Positions 27,101 to 39,100 of a DNA stretch of 64,000 nucleotides are shown here, piece by piece. Positions within the stretch are counted from its first letter, which is position 1; the number at the start of each line of letters is the position of its first letter. A program made the translations under genes and the position numbers. The stretch is from NCBI GenBank assembly GCA_009741485.1, contig CM019230.1:6890770-6954769 (forward strand), read 5' to 3'. The notes under the pieces are model-generated. The model was not told the origin of the DNA and searched no databases. It saw only the letters and a program-made list of their open reading frames with translations. This DNA is from Malurus cyaneus samueli (Eukaryota > Chordata > Aves > Passeriformes > Maluridae).

Positions 27101-30100
27101 TCTTCCTGTATATACTGAAGCAAGAAAGGGGATGCTCTCAGGTTGTCTACTGGAAAGCTGAAGAAGCCTTGGATTTCCTTTTGATGAAGGTCCATAGTGA
27201 TAATGTGTGTTAAACCTAAAGGGGAAAAAAGACAACAACTTATTGAAAATATTCCTGCATGACTGGAGTTCCTTCAATATCTCCATTTTCCAGACTATTT
27301 TAGCTATTCCTCAGACTATTATGCCCTTTCATAAAATAATCATAAACAGATTAACACAGAAAGTTCCATAGACATAATAAGAAGCAGGCACATAATGCCA
27401 CAGCACACGGCTGACACTGTATTTCACTATAACATTTCTGTTTCATTTCTGGGGCCACTTCCCCAGGCACACACAAGAAAACTGAAGAAAATGAATTCCC
27501 GCAAAGTGGCTCAAGAGCTCAGCAGCACATCCCCACATCAAACAGGAGAATGGAAGGACAAATGACCTTTGGGATGCTCAGCAGCACCTGCCATGCTGAT
27601 GCTCCCTGTGACACTCACCTGCCTTGGCAAGCATTGAAGCCAGCAGCTTGCAGACTATGGAGCCCCTCTTTCTCATTTTGCTCTGTTTGCTGTAGGGGAA
27701 GTAGGGGATGACCCCAATAATGTTCCTGGCACAGGAAGTCTTCAGTGCATAGGCCATGATCAGCAGCTCCATGACAGCAGTATTCACATCTCTAGGAGAT
27801 TTGAACACAATTCCAAGTATTAGCAGGTGTTTTTTAATGCATCTCCTTTCCCATTTATATCCAGATCTCCCCTCACTGAAATTCCAAACAAATAAAGCTA
27901 CATCTCAGGCTAATATATTCCAGACCCAGACTGCAGCCAAGCAGCTCCTTCCATCACGCCACAACAAATTACAATCAACTCTTACACGTACAGGACATGA
28001 CGCCAGCACTCGAGAGCTGTGGACTGGAATTTGATTTTGTGTTCTAACATAAGGTGTATGATGATTTCCATCCATCATCAGACAAAAAAAAAAAGGCTTT
28101 TTATAAAATTTACTTTGGAACAAATGTCACTTGATACACTGTATTTTGAAATAGAAGTCTTTTAAAGAAGCAGCACACATGCAGCCAACACAACTTCATC
28201 CACACAGGATTTCTTAGGGTATTTTTCTCTTTAACAGTGTAAAGCAGTTTATTTTTTGCCTTAAGAAATACTGCATTTGGAACAGTACAAACTCCAGACA
28301 TAGCACTTTGGTGGTGGTCAGCATTTCCACATTCTCTAGCTTATCTAGAGATGAAAGGAACAACAGCACAGGAAATCCTAAAGGACTGTTTCTTGAAAGA
28401 AAAAAAAAACCAACAAAACAAAAAAGCAACATAGGCAGAAGAATCATAGAAAATACTGAGTTAGAAGGGACCCATCAGGATCATCAAGTCCAACTCCTGG
28501 TCCTGCACAGGACACCCCAACAATCCCACTCATGCTTCCTGAGCTCAGACAGGCTCAGCGCTATGACCACTGCCCTGGGGTGCCTGTTCCACTCTTTAAC
28601 CCTCTGGGTGAAAAACCTTTTCCTGATATCCAACCTAAACCTCGCCTGACTCAGCTTCATGCTGTTTCTTCCAGTCCAGTCACTGATCACAAGAGTGAAA
28701 CATCCCATTTTCAGTTCACTTCCCCAGGATGACTAGAGTAGTCCAGCAGGAGTGTACTAATCTACATTTCAATCAATTTTGGGAAGGGGGGAAAAGTGCA
28801 AAGCCCTTAATTTCCCTTTAGTTCCTTAAAACCAACACCAAGAGACACTTTCTACATCACCACAGTCTGAGTCAAGAACTTTTGGGAACTGTGGAACATG
28901 TGCTTCAGATTGCAGGACAGGCACTACTACAACACAGAGCCCCTTGCCTGGGGGTTTCCAGCAGGGACAGCCTCCAGTGACACACCATGTCCCCAGCCTG
29001 GTCAGGAGGGCAGTGCTGCAATGGCTCAGCTGTGCAGCCCCTGGTGACAGGGCAGGGGCTGACTGGGCCATCTTTCCACACAGCAGCAGAGGAATGAACA
29101 GCACAGGGCAGCCTCAAGCTCTGCAGAGCCTTCTGGACATTACCCAGACATTGCTCAGGCCCTGTTTTCCTCCTGAGACACCCACCAGACACAACTTTTC
29201 CAACTGCTCAGAGACACGATCCGTGACAAACCTCTGACCATTTCCATTTTCCCACTGCTTCCCCTTCCTTTGGAAATTAACCTCCACTTGTGCCTCTTCT
29301 TTTGTGAGCCTCTGGGTCTCTGGTGTCCCCATGGCCCCGCCACCCCGTGAACACAATGCCATTTACACACAAGAAAGCTTTGTTGGCTCTGGAGCACCCA
29401 GCCAAGAATTACATAAAACACAGCCCCCTGCCACACAGGACAACGAGAAAACAAAGAACTGTTTCTTTCCTTTGGTGATTTAGCTGTGCCAGTGGGGCTG
29501 TGAGAGAAGAAAAAGATGCTACTATCAGTGTCTTATAAAAACAAAGCGGTCAAACTAAAGCCTGTTTAAAGTTCATCTGATAAATTCAGTATTTTTCAAC
29601 ATTATTTTCCAACTTAATCTTTGAAAATACATATATATTCACATAGAAAGCAGGTAGATAACAAGATGAGGACTTGAAAAGGCACCAGCAGTCCTGGTGC
29701 TGCTGCAGGACACCAGCAGCCATACTGATGGAGACGTTATTCAAGGAAGAGACTTCTCCCAGTATTCAAGGTGGGCTCTGGGAAGCTTCTACAGACCAGC
29801 TGGCACAGGCACCAGGCAGAGGTGGATGTGTCTGTCCCTCCTGCAGGGCCCAGGGTGGGTGGGCTGGGATGGCTTCATGCTGAGCCATCACCCTGATCTG
29901 CTCCTCTGCGAGGGGCACTGGCCCCACCCAAGGGCACCAACCTTGGTGAGGGAAGCCCAGCCCCAGCATCTCCAAAACGCTTACCAGTCTCCTTGCTGCC
30001 CTCCCCATCTCTTGTGTTAAAGCCATGCTCAGTTAGTTACTGCTGGGAGGGCTGAGCCAAGACCTCACACAGGGGCTGGCAGCTCATTACCAGGACACTC

Positions 30101-33100
30101 AGAGACAGCTCAGCTATGCCCCACACGCTATTTACCACACCAGAGCCTCCCTCACTGCTCCTTATCCCTGCCTGGGCCATCCCTGAGCACCCCTGCTCTG
30201 GAGTCTGAGAAACCACCTTATGTGACACTGCCCATGGACTTTGCAACAATCAGCACCAACATTCAGCACTAAAAGGCTCATTTTGCCTGTAGGATACCAC
30301 AAAACCACCAACCTGTTTATTTTTCTACCATCTAAACATGAGCTACTTGATTTTCTTTCACACAAATGCCAGTCCATACACCAGTCTTGGATGGCACCTG
30401 TCTTTGTCACCTCTTTTTTTGGTTGTGCTATAGCATTTAGGACAGAGAGCCCGTATCAACTATTCAGGTCTTTCTGTTCTCTCTGCATTTAAGATGCAGA
30501 CTGTGAATTCACATTGCAGCGTAATGAGGTTGTTTCCTTCTCTACTCCTTTTTTAACAAGTCCTAATATTTTCTTTTTGAACCACTACTGACTGTGGAAG
30601 TCCTATTCTTAGATAATTCCACACAGTTGTTGTTTTGTCTCCCGAAAAGCTCCCTGAAACCGACTGCAAAATTGAGATGTCCTTGAACCTGTCCTCTCTA
30701 GCAATGCAGCACAGCACAGCTGCAGTTTAGGAATGAAAGATGACTTGGCTGCACAACACTGGCTCCTCACCTGGAGGGCCTTGAACATTTTGGCTAAAAA
30801 AGACCCATTTCTTGGCCCACAACACTGAATTCAGTTAATGGAAAAACAAGGGGATCAACAAGTTAAAATAAAGGGGAGGTTTTTCCCTCCCAAAATCATT
30901 CCTGTCCCTAATGCTCTCTCTGAACACTTGATCTGTTTCATGTTTACACAGCTCTCAGTTACAAGTTATTTCCGAGAACTCCCTCACAAGGGACAACAGA
31001 ATGGCACCATTCACCCGAAACATAATCCTACAGCAGGGGATTTTCATCTTGCAGAGATTTAGTAGTTCCCTGAGGGAGGAAACACTTGGGGCATCTCTCT
31101 GAAAAGAGATGAGCCCTAGGAAAATGTTTCTGCCTGAAAGAGGAATTCCAGAAGTAAGCTGATCTAGTAGTCCTACTGATTTCTTTACAACAGGGCAAGC
31201 ATTTCACAGAGGAAATGAACTTGAATTCTCAGTGGGCTCTATTTCTTTGGCAAGCAAGAAAAAATCCTGTTTCCACGGAATTCAGCTACCTGCTTGATCT
31301 CTGCTACTTATTACTTCTTGTGAACTCCAAAATCTGAGCAGAATTTGGTAACTATCAGAGTAGGAATATCCTTGTTTTCCTAATAATACAATAGGCATCC
31401 TATCCATACCTCATTTCTAAAAACAGCACCTCCCCTACTCACAGCAGGTCAATTTGCAGTTATCATTTATGTAAGGCTCCTTTCCCACCATCCTAGTGCT
31501 ATCCCCCTACTCTTCCTGAGCCAGCAAGGAGCAATGTTCCTGGGGTTACAGATGATTTTCTAGCTTTTCTAGCCCCCTGGTTACCTGCAGCACTTCTCTT
31601 ACTCCAAGCCTAGAACAGCCCAAGTTAAAACCCAAAAAGGCTCACCACCATCAAGAACTGCAAAAGTACAGGAGGAAGGCTATGGGCTCCCACCTGAGCA
31701 CAGTTTCACATCACTACAGCAAAAGGGGAAGAGTAATCCAGCCTGGAATGAAAGCAGCAGCTGCTGTTTGATGCTGCTTGGTAGTTGGGAGGGCAGAAGA
31801 AACCAACCATCCTGGGATGGAAATGCCAGTCAGAAATCACCACAGCTGAGCCTGAAAGGGCACCAGCATACAGATACCAGTGAAACACCAGAGATGTTTC
31901 ACTGGCAGCCATCAGCCACTCCTGTTCCTGCCTCAAGTGACATGCTCCAACTATTTGATGGGAAGCATCTCAGTGTTGCAATCAATCCCCTGGAAATGTT
32001 AACAGCTTAGCACTACATGGGGCTCTAGATCTAAGTCAAAGCAATGACAACACTGCAAGAGTTCCACTGGTTATTGTGCTGGTTAGCAGTGAGAAAACCA
32101 CTGAAATATCTGCTGATTCAGGTATTCAAAGCACATTCCAGGTGCAAAACTGAGCCACAAGTGCCTCACCTGGGGATTGTCTGTATGATGAAGATATCCT
32201 GTCCCCGGACAGACTCTTTTATTTCAACTCTTGTTTCTGAAAAGGATTGAAAACAGAGTCAGTTTTGTTTCCAAACATCAGGTTGACAGTGACAACACAC
32301 CACATTTTAGCTGCAACCTTGTCCCCTGGTCGGGGCACATGAGGACTCGCTCCTCTGCCCTTTGTGCACATACACACATGGATAAGCCTAGTGGATTTTC
32401 CAAAGGCTGGTGCTGGGTAGAGCTGGCATGACATACCAGTGAGTTAGCTGTATTTACTAAGCAAAAGCAGGCTGGAATAGCTGTTTATTTTTCTTAGAAT
32501 TTAGAATTCTAGAAATTAGAAGACAATTTACCTAACTTTCAATGAGAAATCCTTTTCATGCCTCCATGGAGTGCTGAAAGCTGTCAACAGACCATTCATT
32601 AGTGAGCAATTAACCACCCAAGGCAGAACAACCTTCAGTACTTCCAAGAAGGCAACTCAGCTCTTTTGCACTTTGCTCTTTCACAACTATCGTGGCATCA
32701 GCTCTGTGCAGGTTGGAGTGCTCAAGGCAACACCAGCAGCACCCAGTTCAAAGCAACAACTCCCCAGTTTCACTGTCAAGGTCAAGACATTTCAACACTG
32801 ACACAGGCTGGAAGTTTGGGTCTCTGCTGAGCATCACTCCTACAGTTCCTGACTCAAACACAGAAGTTGAGCCCCAAGCAGCTCTGCAAAGCCAGAGCAA
32901 TGACTCCAGGTTTCCCAAGGTGCCTGCCTTAGCCACTCATTTCCCATACAGGCATGAGTTAGAGGGCAGGGCCAAGCAAAAGGAGAGAAACAGCTCTTCA
33001 GCTGTGGAATTCCAAGTGTAATTGCCTGGGCCCTGGCAGTAACCCTGTGGGACTCTGCTGACAGCAGACTGATTTGCTGTGCAGTGATGAAGAATGACAT

Positions 33101-36100
33101 CAGACCTCGTAGCAAGCAACCTGATTTAAAAGCAACCCCAAAGGGCAGCGAGCTCTCCCTGGCAGGAATGCACCAGCCAGCCCAGCCATAACCATAGCAG
33201 CTCACCCACAGTGAGACCCATTCGGGCTGCAAGAGCAGCACCACCACAAATTCTCCACCTCTTCCTCAGCCTGTAGCAGCTCTTCTGTTTTACTCTCTTT
33301 TGCAACAACGTAACAGAGGCCTTAAAACAGTAATTGCCTCCTGGCCACTAAACTGTGTTGGCCAAAATCCTTGTGTTTTAGCCCAGCATTTGAAAATGGA
33401 CGCTTGCAGAGTGTTAACCTCCTTAAAAGCAAAAGCAAGTTCTATGAGGCATTTTCCACAGTGCAGCCCTGAATTCGCCCTTTGAAAAGCAAGGGTAGCT
33501 GTAAATTCTGTGTGACAGGGAAGGGCTGAAAGAAGGGAATAATTTAAAAGTTCACAAGGCAGACACTGAAAAAGGGGGGCATTACTTTTAAACCTGGAGA
33601 TGTTTTGCTTAGCATAGGAGCAAAAAAGGTTTGGCAACAGTAAAACCCCAGGCAGGACTCTGGAAGAGAGTTTGCAGATGGGCAAACAAACAAGATAACA
33701 CGGGAAAACAAGGAACACGTTTAATTGCTTGGTCCAAAGTCAGCCATGGAGGTTTAGCATTGCCAGGAGCAGCAGTAACATCCCAGCTCAATCACTGCAC
33801 TCCTTAGACAGGACTGGCCAATGGACTTACCCAGATTTTCTAAGACTACCTCAAAACCGTTGCAAATAGTAGAAATTTCTCTTACCTCCATTGGTTTCCT
33901 GGTACACCACAGATTTCCCCAGCTCAGCACCGAGACGCCTGGAGAGAAAAAAAAAGGATGTTAAAATGGAGGAATGCAACAGTCTGTGCTGCAAAGCAGG
34001 GACTGGACCATGTTACACACCACCAAAACAGTGCACTGCCCAAGAGGGAGCTGAGAGAGCCAGCCAGGCTGCAGAACTACAAGTCCTCTCCTTCTCTGAG
34101 GATCTCTTTCCCTCTGGTGTCCCTGAGAGGGCCCGGGGACACAGCACTCTGAAGCAGGTGATTGCTGTATCCAAAGAGCCAGTCCTTGTACAACTGACCA
34201 CAGGCTGTGTCTCCTGATGGCAAAGGACACCTTGCCAGCCTGTGCAATGCCCCCTTGGGCAGGTCTGATGTGCAACTAGAGTTGAATGATTTACTCAGAC
34301 TCAATTAATGGCACCTGAGTCACTTTTTTTGACTCCTATGTATTTTCCCTTTTTTTTCCACCTCCACAAACTTTCTTATTGAAATAACTGATTAATGAGA
34401 TTTTTAAATTCAATTTTTTCATTTTTTCAAATTACTCCTTGCTCTTCTCAAATACCAAATCTACAACATTCATCACAACAAAGATTAGTCATCCCCTTTC
34501 TCTTTTTAATTTCTTTCTCACAAAACAAAGACTTACTTTGAAAAGCATTTTAAAAGGCTCCAGAATGCAGACTTTCCCCTCAGGTGGCACTTTAGTATTT
34601 AACTGTACTGACAAGCAATCCATTAGTAAGTACTTAAAGGCATTTGTGCTTTAACCCAGAGCCTCAGCCGTGAGACCCTGCAGCAGTGAGATGCTTGGGC
34701 CAAGGGAGATGCAGCAGGGGCAATTCCCTCCTCTCCCAGGATCTGCTCGGTGGTCATGCCCACACAATGGATTAGGAAACAGTTTATGCCTGAAAAATAC
34801 CTTTGTTCACCACACTGATTATGGCAGCAGTTTCCTGTCTGCACTTGTACTGTATTTACCTGGATATGTGCCAAAATTCTGCAGCTCAGGACCAACCCTA
34901 AATAAAAAGAATACACATCTGCTGTTGGTTCCTGGTCTACAGCCTTCAGCAGTCAGTCTCTCTCCATCTCCTTACCCACTGACTCAGCCTTGCACTTCAG
35001 TTGTCACAAAGATTTGTGTTTTCAGAAGTGAAAGAGTAACACAGGCTGACCCTGGCACGCTTCTGTCCTATCAGCAACTGCTGGGCTCAACTGTGAGCCA
35101 AAGCTGGAGGTCCCAGCAAGAAGCTGGCCTGGGGAGTGTGCCTGGGACAGCTGAGATAACACACACTTGGATGCCATGGGATATGTTTGTTTAGCTGGCT
35201 CCAAAGCACGTCTCTGGCATACACACCCTCCCCACCGAGTGTCTGGCAGTACATTTTGCAATGGTTGGGCTGGTGACTAAGCTGCCACCTCGAGAGCTGT
35301 ACGTGCCAGTCTGTCACCAGCCCAGCTTGGGTACCAACTGCAGCATCACCCTGCAGCCCAGGCCAGACAAGATTCTCGAACCCATATCTGGGCTCCTCTC
35401 AGCCCAGCTGGGTTATAACCTGCAGCTGCAATGCAAAGGCATCCTCAGGATCTTTGGCATCTGGCAGCTGGTCAAGTAAAGGCAATCCTGGGCACCTCAG
35501 GGATAAAATCATAGTAGAGGTGAGTTTTGCAAGTGGGATTCTGCTGTCCTGATGACGACAGTCTAGCATTTGCAATCACCTAGCTTAGTCCTAATCACTG
35601 CTAGGGCATCCAAGTCCAAACAAGCTCAGAAACACACACGCACACAAACACACACACCCCAAAGCAGTGTGTGGTGGGAAATACTTAATGACTCACACCT
35701 GCTCCTCCACAACTGCACATTGAGTCCTGCAAGCTCCTTTTGGAGGCACGTGCACCCTGACTTCACTGCAGACAGCACGTCCCTACCTCAGCACTGGGGA
35801 AAAAGAATCTATTGGAGAGACTGCTTTTAGTCAGCCCTAAACCCCATGGCAGGAAAAAAACCTCTGAGAAAAAGGACAGCCAGACTCATCTCAGCAAAAC
35901 ACACCTTGGAAGGTGGTACTTTCAGTGCTATGTGGTGGCAACAAAACTGTATTTGTGGTTCTCAATGGGAAATACTGTACTACATACCCCTATTGTACTA
36001 GGGGAGGTTTAGATTGGATATTAGGAAACATTTCTTCCCTGAAAGGGTTGTCAAGTCTGGAATAGGCCACCCAGGGAAGTGGTGGAGTCACCATCCTTGG

Positions 36101-39100
36101 AGGGACTTAAAAGACAAGCAGATGAGGCACTTGGGGATGTGGTTTAGTAGTGGCTTTGGCAGAGCTGGGTTAAATGCTAGACTCAATCTTTTCCAACTCC
36201 ATGATTCCGTGATGTAGGCAGCAAGAAGAAACCAGAGCCCAGTGCTCTCCAATTCAGACTGCACAGCAGCAATGCAGTTTCTGTGCTGCTGAAACAAGAA
36301 ATCAGAAAGGCAAATTTACTCCCCATGGCAAGACGGACACTAAAATACCTTGGCTTGGGGCACTAAAAGAGCTCAATTGTCAAACCTGGGTGCAGGAAAC
36401 AGCAGAAGACACAGGTGTCAGTGTAGAGAAATGAGTGGCTCTGGTCAGACAATAAATCCCAGCTCTGCACAAACTGTTGACTGCAAGTAAACAGAGATAA
36501 AACTGCCCACAAAAGTCCCAGATCAGCCCTGCCTGCAGCGCTCCAGAGTCTCAGGAGCCTCAGATGCAGCATAATCCACAGGCAAGTCCCCCAGAGCAGC
36601 TGAGGTATGTGCACCCCAGGGGCACACCTTGCACCAAATCCCTTCCTGAAGGCTTCAGTTAGCCAAGATATCAGCCAGGAGCTGATAAACCTTGACTGAG
36701 TCAAGGACAATAAAGAGGGGACAGTTGGTGCAAGTCCCCCTGTAAAGCACCAAATTCCAGAGGACTTTTATCAAAAGGGATATTTGCATGGAAGTCAAGG
36801 GCAGGGCACAGCCTTATCGACCACACAGCCTGGCAGCAGCCATAGAGTTCAAAGATAAATTTCCCCTTATTACCTCTCCCTTGTTTTCTCTTCTCTACCA
36901 ACTCTTCTCTCTAAATCCCCTCCATCCTGAAGCTCCCAACTGGTTGTTGCTTTAGGGGATAGAGGAATTGAACTGATGGCATGAACTGTTTTCATCCAGC
37001 TTCAGCACTAACAGCATAATCACATGAACCCAGGCTACCACAGTTACTGATCATTCATCTGCAGACACAGGCAGACCTGCACTGGGACAGAGAAGGTGCC
37101 ACTGCAGGTAACCCAGACCACACACTCAGCAGAAATAAAGCTGCTTCTGGGAAAAATAACATTTTAGGTCCTGCAGATAAATCACATCTCCAAGGAAAAC
37201 AAGCTGCCATCCTCACATCAGCTCCATCACTAAACCAACTCCTCTGGGGCATGACAGCATCTAAGAAAAAAAAAAAAAAACAAAACCTCTTTATGGCTTT
37301 AAAATTCCTACTCAGAACAACTGGCCAGTAAAAATTCCTATTGATTTGGAATCTGTCTGTAAACACTACCCAGGAAGAATGATCTAACTTTCCGCAGTCT
37401 CAAAACACGCCAAGAGGACATTAAGCTGTGAATACAAAAGTGTTTATAAAACCTGTCTCAAATTCACATCTAAATGCAAACAGCTCAGGAGTCACCTATA
37501 GTTTAATGAGGAAGTGACACACTGCAGTATTTTAGGAAACACTGCGATGTTGTATCAGATTGTACTTCAAAATGCTCCACTGAAGACTGTCAAAAACTAC
37601 TGTACCAGGCTCTTGAGACAAAGGACAGCCAAAGAGACTCCATGTTCAGCTGAATCAAATTTCAGGGGGCAAATGCACTTGCATTATTTTGTGCCATCTT
37701 GCAGTATTTTGTTTCACTGCCACTGAGAAATGCCCCCAGCCCAGGCTATGTTTCCTTCTCCCCCTCTGTGACAAGAATCCAAGACATTTGTCAGGTTATC
37801 TCTGAAGGGAGCTTCCGGCCAGCTCACAGCACAAGCATTCAATTTGGAGAGAAATCTGCACACAAATCTCTTAATTATGACATTATTTTATTTTGGCAAT
37901 ATCCTCTTCATTACAAACACTTTCCCTGGCCTCAGCTCTGCAAACTCCTAACTCTACCCATATCTACAGACTCCAGGAACCTGTGCAGACTCAGAAAGAG
38001 CTGGAGCTGAGGGCAGAGAGTCCATGCCGTGCCTGACCATGGCCAAATCAAGCCACAGCCTGACTCTGAATTGCTTTTCAAACTTTAGTAAATCTTTAAA
38101 TAAAGATCAGTCATGGTCCACCCAGCACAATGGCAGCTCTGCGGTGCACTTCCTAATCCCCCAGTGCAAGAACAGCCAGGAAAGGGAAAGGGAATGGCAG
38201 CTTCCTGGATACAATCTGTTCAGATATCTTCAAAACTATCTGAGCACTCCTTTACCTCTCTCCATCCACCCAGCATGACTGGATATTGGAAGAACAGTCC
38301 CTACTGCTCATCTGCCACTGGAATAACTTTTTCCAGCCATGCCAGAGCCATGCAGCCTAACTACTGGCAAATACCAGGCAGATTTTCCTCTACTCCTACC
38401 AGCCCCCTCCTCGTGAAGGAACTTCCCCCATAAGCTGTACTGGCCAGCACAGAAAGCTCCACAGGAGCCCAGCCTGCTCAGCCACATTCTGTGCTCCACC
38501 TAAACTGCAGAGGTCTGACTCCCTTCTGCCACCTTCTCATGTACTAAAGAGTACATTTTCTACCAGAAATGCTCCTTCAGCTGAAGAAGGCTGCTGCAAA
38601 TCCTCTGAATGCAGTCTCCCCTCAAAGCAGGGCTCACCTCCCACCCAGACCCAGAAAACACCACCCTGGGTTTAGCATTGTGACCCAGCTCCCTTCAGCC
38701 AGAGATCAGAACACAAATCCCCACGTTGTTTAGGCTCATGGCAATACTTTATCTTCAGATCACCAGCATTTTCCATGCTGCAAACCGAGTGAATGTCTGA
38801 AATACTCACATCCTCAGCTGGCACTGAGACAGTATCACATCCCACATCACAGAGCAGCAGGAGCACTGGGGAGGCATTAGCAAGATTCAATCACCAATCC
38901 CCTCCAACCCAAACACATAAGCAGTGAGTAGAATGTAATATTTGTCGCTTCTGAGCCAAGCACTGCAGTCAGAGGGAGATCTAAATGCATCTGTTGGACT
39001 GAAGATCAAAAAGACTTGCTAGACCTCCCTCCCCCCAGCAGCACACAGGCCCATTAGGGATCAGCACTGGTCACAGAAATTATCTTTCTCCCCTGCAAAT